Positions 1 to 6,578 of a stretch of DNA of 64,000 nucleotides are shown one piece after another. The position numbers and the translations under genes are program-made. The stretch spans positions 1 to 64,000 of the forward strand of contig NZ_JAGHMH010000006.1 of assembly GCF_017741935.1 (NCBI RefSeq). The letters run 5' to 3'. The stretch comes from Rhizobium sp. 16-449-1b (lineage in GTDB: Bacteria > Pseudomonadota > Alphaproteobacteria > Rhizobiales > Rhizobiaceae). Numbering within the stretch: the stretch's first letter is position 1; each line of letters opens with the position of its first letter. The notes below the pieces were generated by a model. The model did no database searches, had not been told where the DNA came from, and was given only the letters and a program-made list of their open reading frames with translations.

Positions 1-99
1 GAAACGTAGGAACTTGACCACCCCAACCACGACAGACGATATCTAAGGCGGGTCACTTCTCGGCGCAAATCCCGGGTCAGCTCTCAGTGCAAATCAACA
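1..99. mobile_element. Outer end of an IS21-family insertion sequence (partial)
   Basis: Two imperfect direct copies of a ~22-base unit (GGGTCA, then CTC, then GCAAATC) lie at about 50-71 and 74-95. They end in GCAAATCAACA at 89-99. On the minus strand this reads TGTTGATTTGC followed by the repeats, which resembles the multiply repeated TG...CA termini of IS21-family elements. The rest of the element (istA/istB) would lie left of the window, so no transposase is visible. The family call is from memory of IS21 ends and was not checked against a database. Confidence 0.55.
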
Positions 100-481
100 G
101 ATAGGGTCGAAGTCGATTTTCTCGCCGCTATTCAACTGTGCCTCCCGTTGTTCATAACCGGAGGAATAGGGCAGGAAGCTGAGAAAGGAAATCGCGCTCA
201 ATCTGGCTGATTCTATCAATTAGAAGAGCGTGATATAAATTTATTTCCAATTGAAAGACGCCGAATCCTAATGCAAGACTCCAAACGACGAAATTCCTGT
301 GGACAATACCGAATCGTAAGACTCAAAGAGGTTGATAAGACTCCAGACGTGCGACGTTTTGTCGCACATTTTTGCCTGATAAAACTGCGATGGATACCCG
401 AAACGACGGTGTAGCTACTGAGCTGAGAACAGTCCACTCGCTAGTGGGCCGCCGGCCTCTTGGCGGTCCGCGCCACTGGTT

Positions 482-651
482 AGACGCGTCCGTTCTATAG
501 TGCTGGATTTAGGGAGATAGGCTCTACCATCGAACGGAAGCCAGATGACATAATCAACGCGCTGGCGCAGCTCGGTCTACCTGATCTCACGTTCAACCCA
601 ATGCTGCGCTTACACCGAATAGGCTCAAGACCCATGACTGCGAAGAAGTGA
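482..651 (+). pseudogene. Possible 3' remnant of an unidentified gene
   Basis: A frame open from the TAG at 479-481 to the TGA at 649-651 has a protein-like composition for ~55 codons, ending in GSRPMTAKK. It includes a stretch resembling an amphipathic helix (DDIINALAQLGLPDL). There is no plausible start codon with a ribosome site. It could be the C-terminal piece of a gene truncated by rearrangement at the element boundary. I cannot identify a family, and it could also be chance. Confidence 0.2.
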
Positions 652-714
652 GCTTGGTAAGGCGGCTGGCTAAGCGACGTGAGCGTGAACGGTTGAACAC
701 TATGACTACTTATA

Positions 715-740
715 AGGTTCAAGTCCTGTCGCCCCGACCA
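715..740 (+). other. tRNA-Pro 3'-end fragment, candidate attachment-site half
   Basis: The segment GGTTCAAGTCC followed by TGTCGCCCCGACCA is the T-loop, acceptor 3' strand (CGCCCCG), discriminator A and CCA of a tRNA. The implied 5' partner CGGGGCG is the usual acceptor start of bacterial tRNA-Pro. No such 5' half, D-arm or anticodon arm is present upstream, and the T-stem partner bases are already mismatched at positions 49-50. This is the pattern left where an integrase-borne element inserted into a tRNA gene and duplicated its 3' end. Confidence 0.5.
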
Positions 741-980
741 TTTACTTAGATTTTCGGCAGCCCCCAGGAGCCGAGATCACAATCAAAACTCTGATGAATA
801 ACTGGATTTGGCTGCATGTCATCGCGTGCAGCGCTAGCTGATTCGGCAATTGTCAATAATATTTGACGTCGATATTCAGTATTAAATCAACGCAAGATGT
901 AATTTCTAATAAATATGCTGGTAAACCGCTGGTGATCTCGAATATCGCTTCAATATGTGGCATAGATATACGGGAGATAC

Positions 981-1205
981 ATGAGGTTTTTCATGATTGA
1001 TGTCGCTGGCAGCGAATCTCTTCGAGATAAAATGTCCGAATCACTATCGAAGATGGTCGATAATGCTGTTCGATCCGGCTGGTCAGAGCATGATGTCGCG
1101 CTCTTGCTGATGGAACTCGCGGAAGCACATCTGATGAAGGTCGCGGCTGGCGTCATCACCGACGGCGCGCTGCATTGCGAGCGCGCCGTCAGCTTCAAGA
1201 ACTGA
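981..1205 (+). CDS. Small conserved-type hypothetical protein (74 aa)
   Basis: I do not recognise the function. The ATG follows a good ribosome site (GGGAGA, 5 bases upstream). The product is a soluble, probably helical protein with an alternating charged/hydrophobic pattern (KMSESLSKMVDNAVRSGWSE...VALLLMELAEAHL) and no signal peptide or membrane segment. It is the first apparently intact gene after the mobile-element debris and stands alone on the plus strand, facing a minus-strand group that begins at 3' end 1239. An accessory role is possible, but nothing in the sequence shows it. Confidence 0.6.
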   Translation: MRFFMIDVAGSESLRDKMSESLSKMVDNAVRSGWSEHDVALLLMELAEAHLMKVAAGVITDGALHCERAVSFKN

Positions 1206-1238
1206 GCGCGATCACGTCGCGCCAGTCATCCGAAAACG

Positions 1239-1388
1239 TCATTTCTGTTCGATGGACACGCCGTTTTGGCCGATGCTCATCTCGACGCCCTTGGGCTTCG
1301 TCTGTTCGTGATAGATATAGGCACCAAGCCCTGCGACGACCACAATCAGGGCGCCGATGACTACATAAAGACCGTTCGAGTTTCTCAA
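1239..1388 (-). CDS. Small single-span membrane protein (49 aa), TTG start
   Basis: This short gene starts with TTG at 1386-1388, preceded by a strong GGGGGA ribosome site 6 bases upstream, and stops with TGA at 1239-1241. The product has a short N-terminus (RNSNG), one clear transmembrane helix at about residues 7-26 (YVVIGALIVVVAGLGAYIYH), and a polar tail containing TKPKGVEMSIGQNGVSIEQK. Small proteins of this shape, with an N-in membrane anchor and a short periplasmic tail, occur in Rhizobiales. The function is unknown. Good codon structure and the ribosome site support it being real. Confidence 0.6.
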   Translation of the reverse strand: MRNSNGLYVVIGALIVVVAGLGAYIYHEQTKPKGVEMSIGQNGVSIEQK

Positions 1389-1454
1389 GAAATATCCCCC
1401 AACATTTTGATAATGCGCGGGAATAACGCGAAACCTCGATTTTGGTTCCAGCGC

Positions 1455-1748
1455 TCAGTCGTCGTTTGCCGAGTTCAGGTTTTCCGGACGGATACCCTCG
1501 TCGCTGCCGGTGCGCGCCTTCAGCCGAACGCCCGGTCCGCCCTCGTCATGATTGCCGCTGGCAATGAACAGGACGCCGCCCGTTTCGAGCGCCTGCTTGA
1601 CCGCCGAGAGCGCCTGCGGCTCGCCTTGCGTCTCGTCGCGCTCAAGAGTTTCGAGGGTTGCGACGGGCAGGCCGGATGCGGTTGCCAGTTGCTCTATGGA
1701 GATGCCCATCATGGCGCGGGCGGCGCGTATCTGCATGGCTGTGATCAT
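1455..1748 (-). CDS. Small XRE-type helix-turn-helix DNA-binding protein (97 aa)
   Basis: Residues ~5-60 (MQIRAARAMMGISIEQLATASG...ATLETLERDE) fit the Cro/CI (XRE) helix-turn-helix fold: an arginine-rich first helix, then a scaffold helix, a turn at SGLP and a recognition helix. The C-terminal part (ETGGVLFIASGNHDEGGPGVRLK) resembles the short beta-type tail seen in many rhizobial HTH regulators that end in a GGPGVRLK-like motif. There is no paired toxin gene beside it, so it is more likely a stand-alone small regulator than half of a toxin-antitoxin pair. Its target is unknown. Confidence 0.75.
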   Translation of the reverse strand: MITAMQIRAARAMMGISIEQLATASGLPVATLETLERDETQGEPQALSAVKQALETGGVLFIASGNHDEGGPGVRLKARTGSDEGIRPENLNSANDD

Positions 1749-1786
1749 AAGGAAAGACTAGCGCGCCGGTGGCGGTTCGCAAGGGC

Positions 1787-3031
1787 TCAGTAGCGGTCGC
1801 GAGCGTTTGGATCGCGCATATGCCGCGCCTCAAGCGCAGCGCAGCCCCATACGACACCGAAGAGCAGATAGACATGGCGCCAGTGGTCGATGTCGATGAC
1901 GTTGCCGATCGCGGCATGGCCGAGCACACCGATCCAGGCGATCATCAGATAGGGCTGCCAGGGGCGGTTCTTGAGTAGGTTCTTGAAGCCGAGATAGAAG
2001 GTCCAGAAAAGCATGCCGACATAGCTGACGAAACCGAGCCAGCCATAGGTCGTCAGCGATTTCAGCCAGATGTTGTGCTCGTCTTCGGGAAAGATGGTGC
2101 CGAACACCATCGGTCCGATCCCCAGCGGTCGCTCCATCATCATCGTGAAGCCGATCCGGTGGCGATCGAAGCGCCCGAGGTGCTCGCCGTCATATTGCTG
2201 CACCAGCTGCGCGCGCGTCGAGAATAGGTCGCTGACCTTGGGAAACTGCAAGGCGATGACAAGCGACGCCACCATCATCAGGATCGCCGCCAGCGACAGA
2301 ACGAGAATGCGCAGCCGGAACGCGCCGCTGCGTTCCTTGAGCAGCATCACGAAGATCAGGAGGATGATGGTGAGCAGGAACAATCCCCACGCGGCGCGCG
2401 AAAACGACAGGAACACGCCGAGCGCGAGGATCAGGAGTGCCGTCGCCTTGATCGGCGCGGCCCGCAGGTTTCCGGTCAGGATGCCGTGCACGAGATAGAG
2501 GGAAGGGGGCACGAGGAACGGTCCGAACACGTTCGGGTCCTGGAAGGCACCCTTGGCGCGGTCATATAGCGTGAAGACCTCAGAGCCCGGAAAGGCGTGG
2601 AAGTAGCCGAGAATACCGAGCATCGAGGTGATGACGGCCGCAAACGTCCAGGCGTTGAAGATGAGCGGCAGCCGACGATGACTGTCCTCGATGATTGCGG
2701 CGTAGAAGACGGCCGTAAGTGCGAGGAAGGTCGAGACCGCCACATACATCGGACCATCGGCAAGGTCCTTCATCTGCGTCAGCGACAGCATGCCGCCGAC
2801 GTTGAATGTGATCAGCAGGGCCAGAAGCGGAACGGTATAGCGCGAAATCCTGAGGCCGAGGATGAACCACAGCCCGACGAGCGCGGCCATCCAGAGTTCA
2901 TAGGGGGCCGGCTCGCTGATGACGAAGCCCGACAGAAACACGCCGACGGTCACGGCGGCCGAGCCGATCAGTCGCAGCGTTGCCCGTTGTGGATGGGCGA
3001 CGCGTGGATATGTCGCCTCGATCGCGCTCAA
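1787..3031 (-). CDS. O-antigen ligase / polysaccharide polymerase-like membrane protein (414 aa)
   Basis: This is a polytopic inner-membrane protein with roughly ten or more hydrophobic segments and a large periplasmic loop. It carries the Wzy_C/RfaL-type features: an arginine-containing segment LSFSRAAWGLF, then a loop ending GIGPMVFGTIFPEDEHNIWLKSLTTYGWLG, matching the conserved H-N-x-x-L region of the family. It probably polymerises or ligates lipid-linked repeat units on the periplasmic face. I chose the TTG start at 3031-3029 because it overlaps the TGA of the upstream sugar transferase gene (TTGA), implying translational coupling. Open frame upstream of it is only the shadow of that gene. 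It is the last gene of the four-gene minus-strand polysaccharide operon. Confidence 0.8.
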   Translation of the reverse strand: MSAIEATYPRVAHPQRATLRLIGSAAVTVGVFLSGFVISEPAPYELWMAALVGLWFILGLRISRYTVPLLALLITFNVGGMLSLTQMKDLADGPMYVAVSTFLALTAVFYAAIIEDSHRRLPLIFNAWTFAAVITSMLGILGYFHAFPGSEVFTLYDRAKGAFQDPNVFGPFLVPPSLYLVHGILTGNLRAAPIKATALLILALGVFLSFSRAAWGLFLLTIILLIFVMLLKERSGAFRLRILVLSLAAILMMVASLVIALQFPKVSDLFSTRAQLVQQYDGEHLGRFDRHRIGFTMMMERPLGIGPMVFGTIFPEDEHNIWLKSLTTYGWLGFVSYVGMLFWTFYLGFKNLLKNRPWQPYLMIAWIGVLGHAAIGNVIDIDHWRHVYLLFGVVWGCAALEARHMRDPNARDRY

Positions 3032-4581
3032 TAGGCGTTTTCCGTGTTGAACAGGCGGAACGGCGTGAGGAACAGGATCTTCAGGTCGAACCAGAGCGAC
3101 CAGTTCTCGATGTAATAGAGATCGTATGCCGTGCGGAACTTGATCTTGTCGTCGTTGTCGACTTCGCCGCGCCAGCCGTTGATCTGTGCCCAGCCGGTCA
3201 CGCCGGGCTTGACGCGGTGGCGCGCGAAATAGCCCTCGACGACATCGCCGAATGCGCGGTCGCGGGCCTGTGCAAGCACGGCATGCGGGCGGGGGCCGAC
3301 GAGCGAGAGATTGCCGAGAAGCACGTTGAAAAGCTGCGGCAGTTCGTCGATCGACGTCTTGCGGATGAAACGGCCGACGGGCGTGACGCGCGGATCGCCC
3401 TTGGTCACCGCCGCCCTTCCGGTCGGGTCGCTCATGTTTGTAAACATCGAGCGGAACTTGAAGACGTTGATGACCTCGTTGTTGAAGCCGTGCCGCTTCT
3501 GCATAAAGAAGACCGGTCCCTGCGAGGTCGCCTTGATGGCAATCGCCGTCGCCAGCATGACCGGCCAGAGAACGAGAAGCGCAAGCACGGCGAAGAAGAT
3601 GTCGAAGCAACGCTTCGCGACTGAATCCCAGTCGCGAATGGGCTTGTTGAAGATATCGAGCATCGGCACCGAGCCGACATGCGAATAGGCGCGCGGACGA
3701 AAGCGCAGCCGGTTGGAATGCGCGGCGAGGCGGATATCGACAGGCAGCACCCACAGTTTCTTCAACAATTGCAGGATGCGCGCTTCGGCGCTGAGCGGCA
3801 GCGCGATGATCAGCATGTCGATGCGTGTCAGGCGCGCGAACTCGACAAGCTCGCCGATGGTCCCGAGCTTGGGGTAGCCCGCGACCATCGCCGGGGAGCG
3901 CTTGTCGCCGCGGTCATCGAAGATGCCGCAGATGCGGATGTCGTTGTCGGGCTGCTGTTCGAGCAGGCGGATGAAATCCTTGGCCGGCTGGCCGCCACCG
4001 ACGAGAACCGCGCGGCGCTCCATGATGCCGTTTCGCGCCCAGTTGCGGATGCCGTAGGCGAGCAGGAAGCGCGATGCGATGAGGAAGACACCGCCGAGGA
4101 TGAACCACGAGAGATAGGACCGCAGCTGCGCCGCATCGACAGGGCTGACGATCGCGACAATGGCGACCATGGCACCAAAGACCAGCGTCCATGTCAGCAG
4201 CACCTTCGGCAGCGGGCGCGTGCGGGCGCGCAGTGCCGGGATCGTGTAGCAATCGGCCGTCTGCAGGGCGAGCACCAGCGCGGCGCCGACGCATATGGAT
4301 GCGACCGCGCGCATGGAGATCGTTTCCTCTGTATCCATCCACAGCAGGAACGAGAGAAGGCCGATGCCGAATTGCGAGAAAAATTCGATCAGGCGGAACT
4401 GGCCGATCATGATCGCGGGCGTACGTGTGCCATCGCTGAACTGCTCGGCGATCTGACGCGCGTAGTCGTTGAGCGGCTCCGAGGTGGTTTTCTCAGTGCC
4501 GCCGCTGCGTCGATTGACGTCGGAAACTTGCTTGCGCAGGGTTTCCAGATCAAATTGATCGTTGTTCTCTGCCTTGTTCAT
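3028..4581 (-). CDS. Polyprenyl-phosphate sugar-1-phosphate transferase (initiating enzyme, WcaJ/ExoY type)
   Basis: This protein (517 aa) starts a polysaccharide repeat unit by moving a sugar-1-phosphate (commonly glucose or galactose) from a nucleotide sugar onto undecaprenyl phosphate at the inner membrane. Residues ~60-190 carry four hydrophobic segments. Residues ~190-310 form the CoA-binding-like domain (RRAVLVGGGQPAKDFI). The C-terminal Bac_transf domain (~325-517) has the membrane-embedded start KRCFDIFFAVLAL and the catalytic motifs DELPQLFNVL, LSLVGPRPH and KPGVTGWAQINGWRG. Domain order and length fit the family. The upstream glycosyltransferase lies 57 bases away and the polymerase-like gene overlaps its stop, so one operon is likely. 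The sugar specificity cannot be read from sequence. Confidence 0.92.
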   Translation of the reverse strand: MNKAENNDQFDLETLRKQVSDVNRRSGGTEKTTSEPLNDYARQIAEQFSDGTRTPAIMIGQFRLIEFFSQFGIGLLSFLLWMDTEETISMRAVASICVGAALVLALQTADCYTIPALRARTRPLPKVLLTWTLVFGAMVAIVAIVSPVDAAQLRSYLSWFILGGVFLIASRFLLAYGIRNWARNGIMERRAVLVGGGQPAKDFIRLLEQQPDNDIRICGIFDDRGDKRSPAMVAGYPKLGTIGELVEFARLTRIDMLIIALPLSAEARILQLLKKLWVLPVDIRLAAHSNRLRFRPRAYSHVGSVPMLDIFNKPIRDWDSVAKRCFDIFFAVLALLVLWPVMLATAIAIKATSQGPVFFMQKRHGFNNEVINVFKFRSMFTNMSDPTGRAAVTKGDPRVTPVGRFIRKTSIDELPQLFNVLLGNLSLVGPRPHAVLAQARDRAFGDVVEGYFARHRVKPGVTGWAQINGWRGEVDNDDKIKFRTAYDLYYIENWSLWFDLKILFLTPFRLFNTENAY

Positions 4582-4638
4582 GAGGCTACCGCCGCTGTTT
4601 CACCAGTCGGCAATAGCAGAAAGCCCCTAAGAAACGTT

Positions 4639-5808
4639 TTACGAAGTGGCTTTACTTGCCTTTGCGGCCCGGCGCTCAAGCAGTTCGCGATAGAGTTTCA
4701 ATACATCCTTGGCCATGACCGTGGCGGAAAAGACCGACCGCACCTGATCGATTGGAGGCATTGTCTTGTCGTGCCATTCGGGAACACGAATGGCATCCGC
4801 CATGACCCGGGCGAGGTCGTCGGCATTGTCAGGGGCGACCAGCGCCTCGCTATCCTTGCCGAGCGCTTCCGGAATGCCGCCGACACGGGTCGCGATGATC
4901 GTCTTTCCGGCGCCAAGCCCCTCGAGCACGATATAGGGCATGGCTTCCGCACGCGAGGGTACGACGAGGTTCTGCGACATCGCGAATGCCTGCTGAACAC
5001 GCATCGCAGGCAGCATGCCGATACGCTTGCCGAGACCGCGCTCGACCATCATCTCGCGGTAGCGATCCCGATCCGGCCCGTCGCCGATCATCAGCGCCGA
5101 CAGCGGCCGGCCGATCAGGCGCTCCGTTTTTGCAAACGCGTCCACAAAAAGGTCGGGACCCTTAAGGTCCCGCAGCATGCCAACATAGATGAAGTGGACG
5201 GCATCGGACCGGGTCGGGACGAGCTCGAAGTCTCGCTCGCTGATACCGTTATAGATCAGCCGGCTCTGCGTCCGCGGGCGGCCGACCCTCTTGGTGTAGG
5301 TGTCGCGCTCGTACTCGCAGATGAACACCAGGGCGTCCGTGAGATATTCCTGCAGCCGCTCCATGCGGAGCACGAATTGCCCCAGGAGCGACGAGCGGGA
5401 ATAATGCAGGCTTCCGCCATGGGCAGTGTAGAGGCGGGCTACGCAATACCTGTTCACCCGCAGGGCTGAGCCGGCTAGTCGCGCGAGCACGCCGCCTTTG
5501 GCGCCGTGTCCGTGCAGCACATCCGGCCGCAAACTTTTGATCTTCTTGTAGGCGTCCCAAAGCACGCCAATATCCGAAGGGCTGATCGAGCGCCGGATCG
5601 GCACACGCGTCAGTCCCAACGCCAGATAAGGCCTGATGTCGTCGAACAGCGCGTCCTCATGCTCTCCACCGGTCGAGCTGTCGCAAAGAATGCCCACTTC
5701 ATGGCCGGCCTTGCTGTGCTCAATCACCAGATCGCGCACGTGGCGGAAGATGCCGCCGACCGGGGACCTGAAGCAGTGAATGATGCGAAGGGGCCGCTGT
5801 TCGCTCAT
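4639..5808 (-). CDS. GT4-family (GT-B fold) glycosyltransferase
   Basis: This is a 389-residue cytoplasmic glycosyltransferase that would extend a lipid-linked repeat unit. The N-terminal half has the acceptor-side Rossmann features (RIIHCFRSPVGGIFRHVRDL and DVLHGHGAKGG). The C-terminal half has the donor-binding signature of the GT4/glycosyl_transf_1 family: FIYVGMLRDLKGPDLFVDAF, MIGDGPDRDRY, and the E-x7-E motif region EAMPYIVLEGLGAGKTIIATRVGGIPE. Its start lies 7 bases past the stop of the Wza-like gene, so the two are probably co-translated. Only one dedicated transferase is present here, so further sugar-adding genes must lie elsewhere. Confidence 0.9.
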   Translation of the reverse strand: MSEQRPLRIIHCFRSPVGGIFRHVRDLVIEHSKAGHEVGILCDSSTGGEHEDALFDDIRPYLALGLTRVPIRRSISPSDIGVLWDAYKKIKSLRPDVLHGHGAKGGVLARLAGSALRVNRYCVARLYTAHGGSLHYSRSSLLGQFVLRMERLQEYLTDALVFICEYERDTYTKRVGRPRTQSRLIYNGISERDFELVPTRSDAVHFIYVGMLRDLKGPDLFVDAFAKTERLIGRPLSALMIGDGPDRDRYREMMVERGLGKRIGMLPAMRVQQAFAMSQNLVVPSRAEAMPYIVLEGLGAGKTIIATRVGGIPEALGKDSEALVAPDNADDLARVMADAIRVPEWHDKTMPPIDQVRSVFSATVMAKDVLKLYRELLERRAAKASKATS

Positions 5809-5814
5809 CTATGA

Positions 5815-6390
5815 TCAGAACAGCCGTTCGCGGACATAGAGCGTATCGCCGGCAATGATGGCGGACGAGATGTTGACGCGTCCGGTCATCACCTGGCCGT
5901 TGATCTTTCTGGTCACATCGACGGCGCTCTGGTTGGCGCGCGGCGTGAAGCCGCCGGCAACGGCGATCGCGTTCTGTGCGGTCATGCCGGGAACATAGGC
6001 GTATTGGCCGGGTTGGCCCACTTCGCCCATGATGAAGATGGAACGATAGCGGTCGACATCGATGGTGACGTCGGGATCGCGGAGGTAGCCCTGCTTCAGC
6101 TTCTGCGCGATCTGGCCGGAGAGCTGTTGCAGCGTGCGACCACGCGCCGGCACCTGTCCGACGAGCGGGAAGGCGATGTAGCCGGCCTGGTCGATCGTGT
6201 AGGTATTGGTCATGCTCGGCTGGTCGAACACGGTAATGCGAAGCCGGTCGCCGCTATCGAGCGAATAGGGCTGGATTGTCGCCTGGTTGAATGCGCGCGG
6301 CGCGGGCTGATAGCTGTTGCAGCCGCCCAAGACTGCGGTCATGGCGGCGAGGCTCAAAGCCATCAGAAACTTGGGCTGTGCGACGGGCAT
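5815..6390 (-). CDS. Short Wza/ExoF-type polysaccharide export lipoprotein (191 aa)
   Basis: An N-terminal signal sequence ends in a lipobox (VLGGC, Cys24), so the mature protein should be lipidated and reach the outer membrane. It has a Poly_export domain (~residues 40-120, SLDSGDRLRITVFDQPS...YTIDQAGYIAFPLVGQV) followed by an SLBB-type segment (~125-190, GEVGQPGQYAYVPGMTAQNAIAVAGGF). It is about half the length of E. coli Wza and lacks the C-terminal membrane-spanning helix region, so an unknown partner may complete the pore. It is the first gene of the minus-strand operon, divergent from the Wzc-like gene. A GAGAAG ribosome site precedes the ATG. Confidence 0.9.
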   Translation of the reverse strand: MPVAQPKFLMALSLAAMTAVLGGCNSYQPAPRAFNQATIQPYSLDSGDRLRITVFDQPSMTNTYTIDQAGYIAFPLVGQVPARGRTLQQLSGQIAQKLKQGYLRDPDVTIDVDRYRSIFIMGEVGQPGQYAYVPGMTAQNAIAVAGGFTPRANQSAVDVTRKINGQVMTGRVNISSAIIAGDTLYVRERLF

Positions 6391-6578
6391 CTGCTTCTCA
6401 CAGGAAACGAACTTCTTGCCCCGTTATCGATCCGTTAGGGTTAATGACCGGTAAAGACCGCAGTCAAATTCGCTCTTTCTTGAACTGCGAAGGCTCTCAG
6501 CCCTGCGCCCGCAAGCATTAACCCTTGAGTTACTATAGTCATTTACCCTCGCGGCACCTTTGTTCTTGGAGTACGAGC
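6391..6578. promoter_or_regulatory. Divergent intergenic region driving the polysaccharide genes
   Basis: About 190 bases separate the Wza-like operon (minus) from the Wzc-like gene (plus), so both promoters must lie here. It contains AT-rich patches such as GGGTTAATGACCGG and CATTAACCCTTGAGTTACTATAGT that could hold promoter elements. I could not assign a -35/-10 pair with confidence. Confidence 0.4.

Larger units (their letters stand above)
100..980. other. Gene-poor region between the IS end and the first intact gene
   Basis: About 880 bases with no convincing intact gene. Base composition is patchier and more AT-rich than in the flanking housekeeping genes, especially 740-960. The open frames here lack good ribosome sites and recognisable products. 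The region holds a possible coding remnant (482-651), a tRNA-like 3' end (715-740), and a small inverted repeat CCACT/AGTGG near 432-446. A weak promoter-like pair TTGTCA (850-855) and TATTCA (873-878), 17 bases apart, could serve the gene at 981. Confidence 0.5.

Noticed and set aside
50..95. CRISPR-like repeats at the window start
   Set aside because: Only two copies of the unit, nearly adjacent and diverged, with an IS-like tip; no spacer array and no cas genes.
216..722. Minus-strand frames of 73 and 75 codons at 216-437 and 495-722
   Set aside because: Serine/arginine-rich translations without recognisable features or ribosome sites, in a region of rearranged debris.
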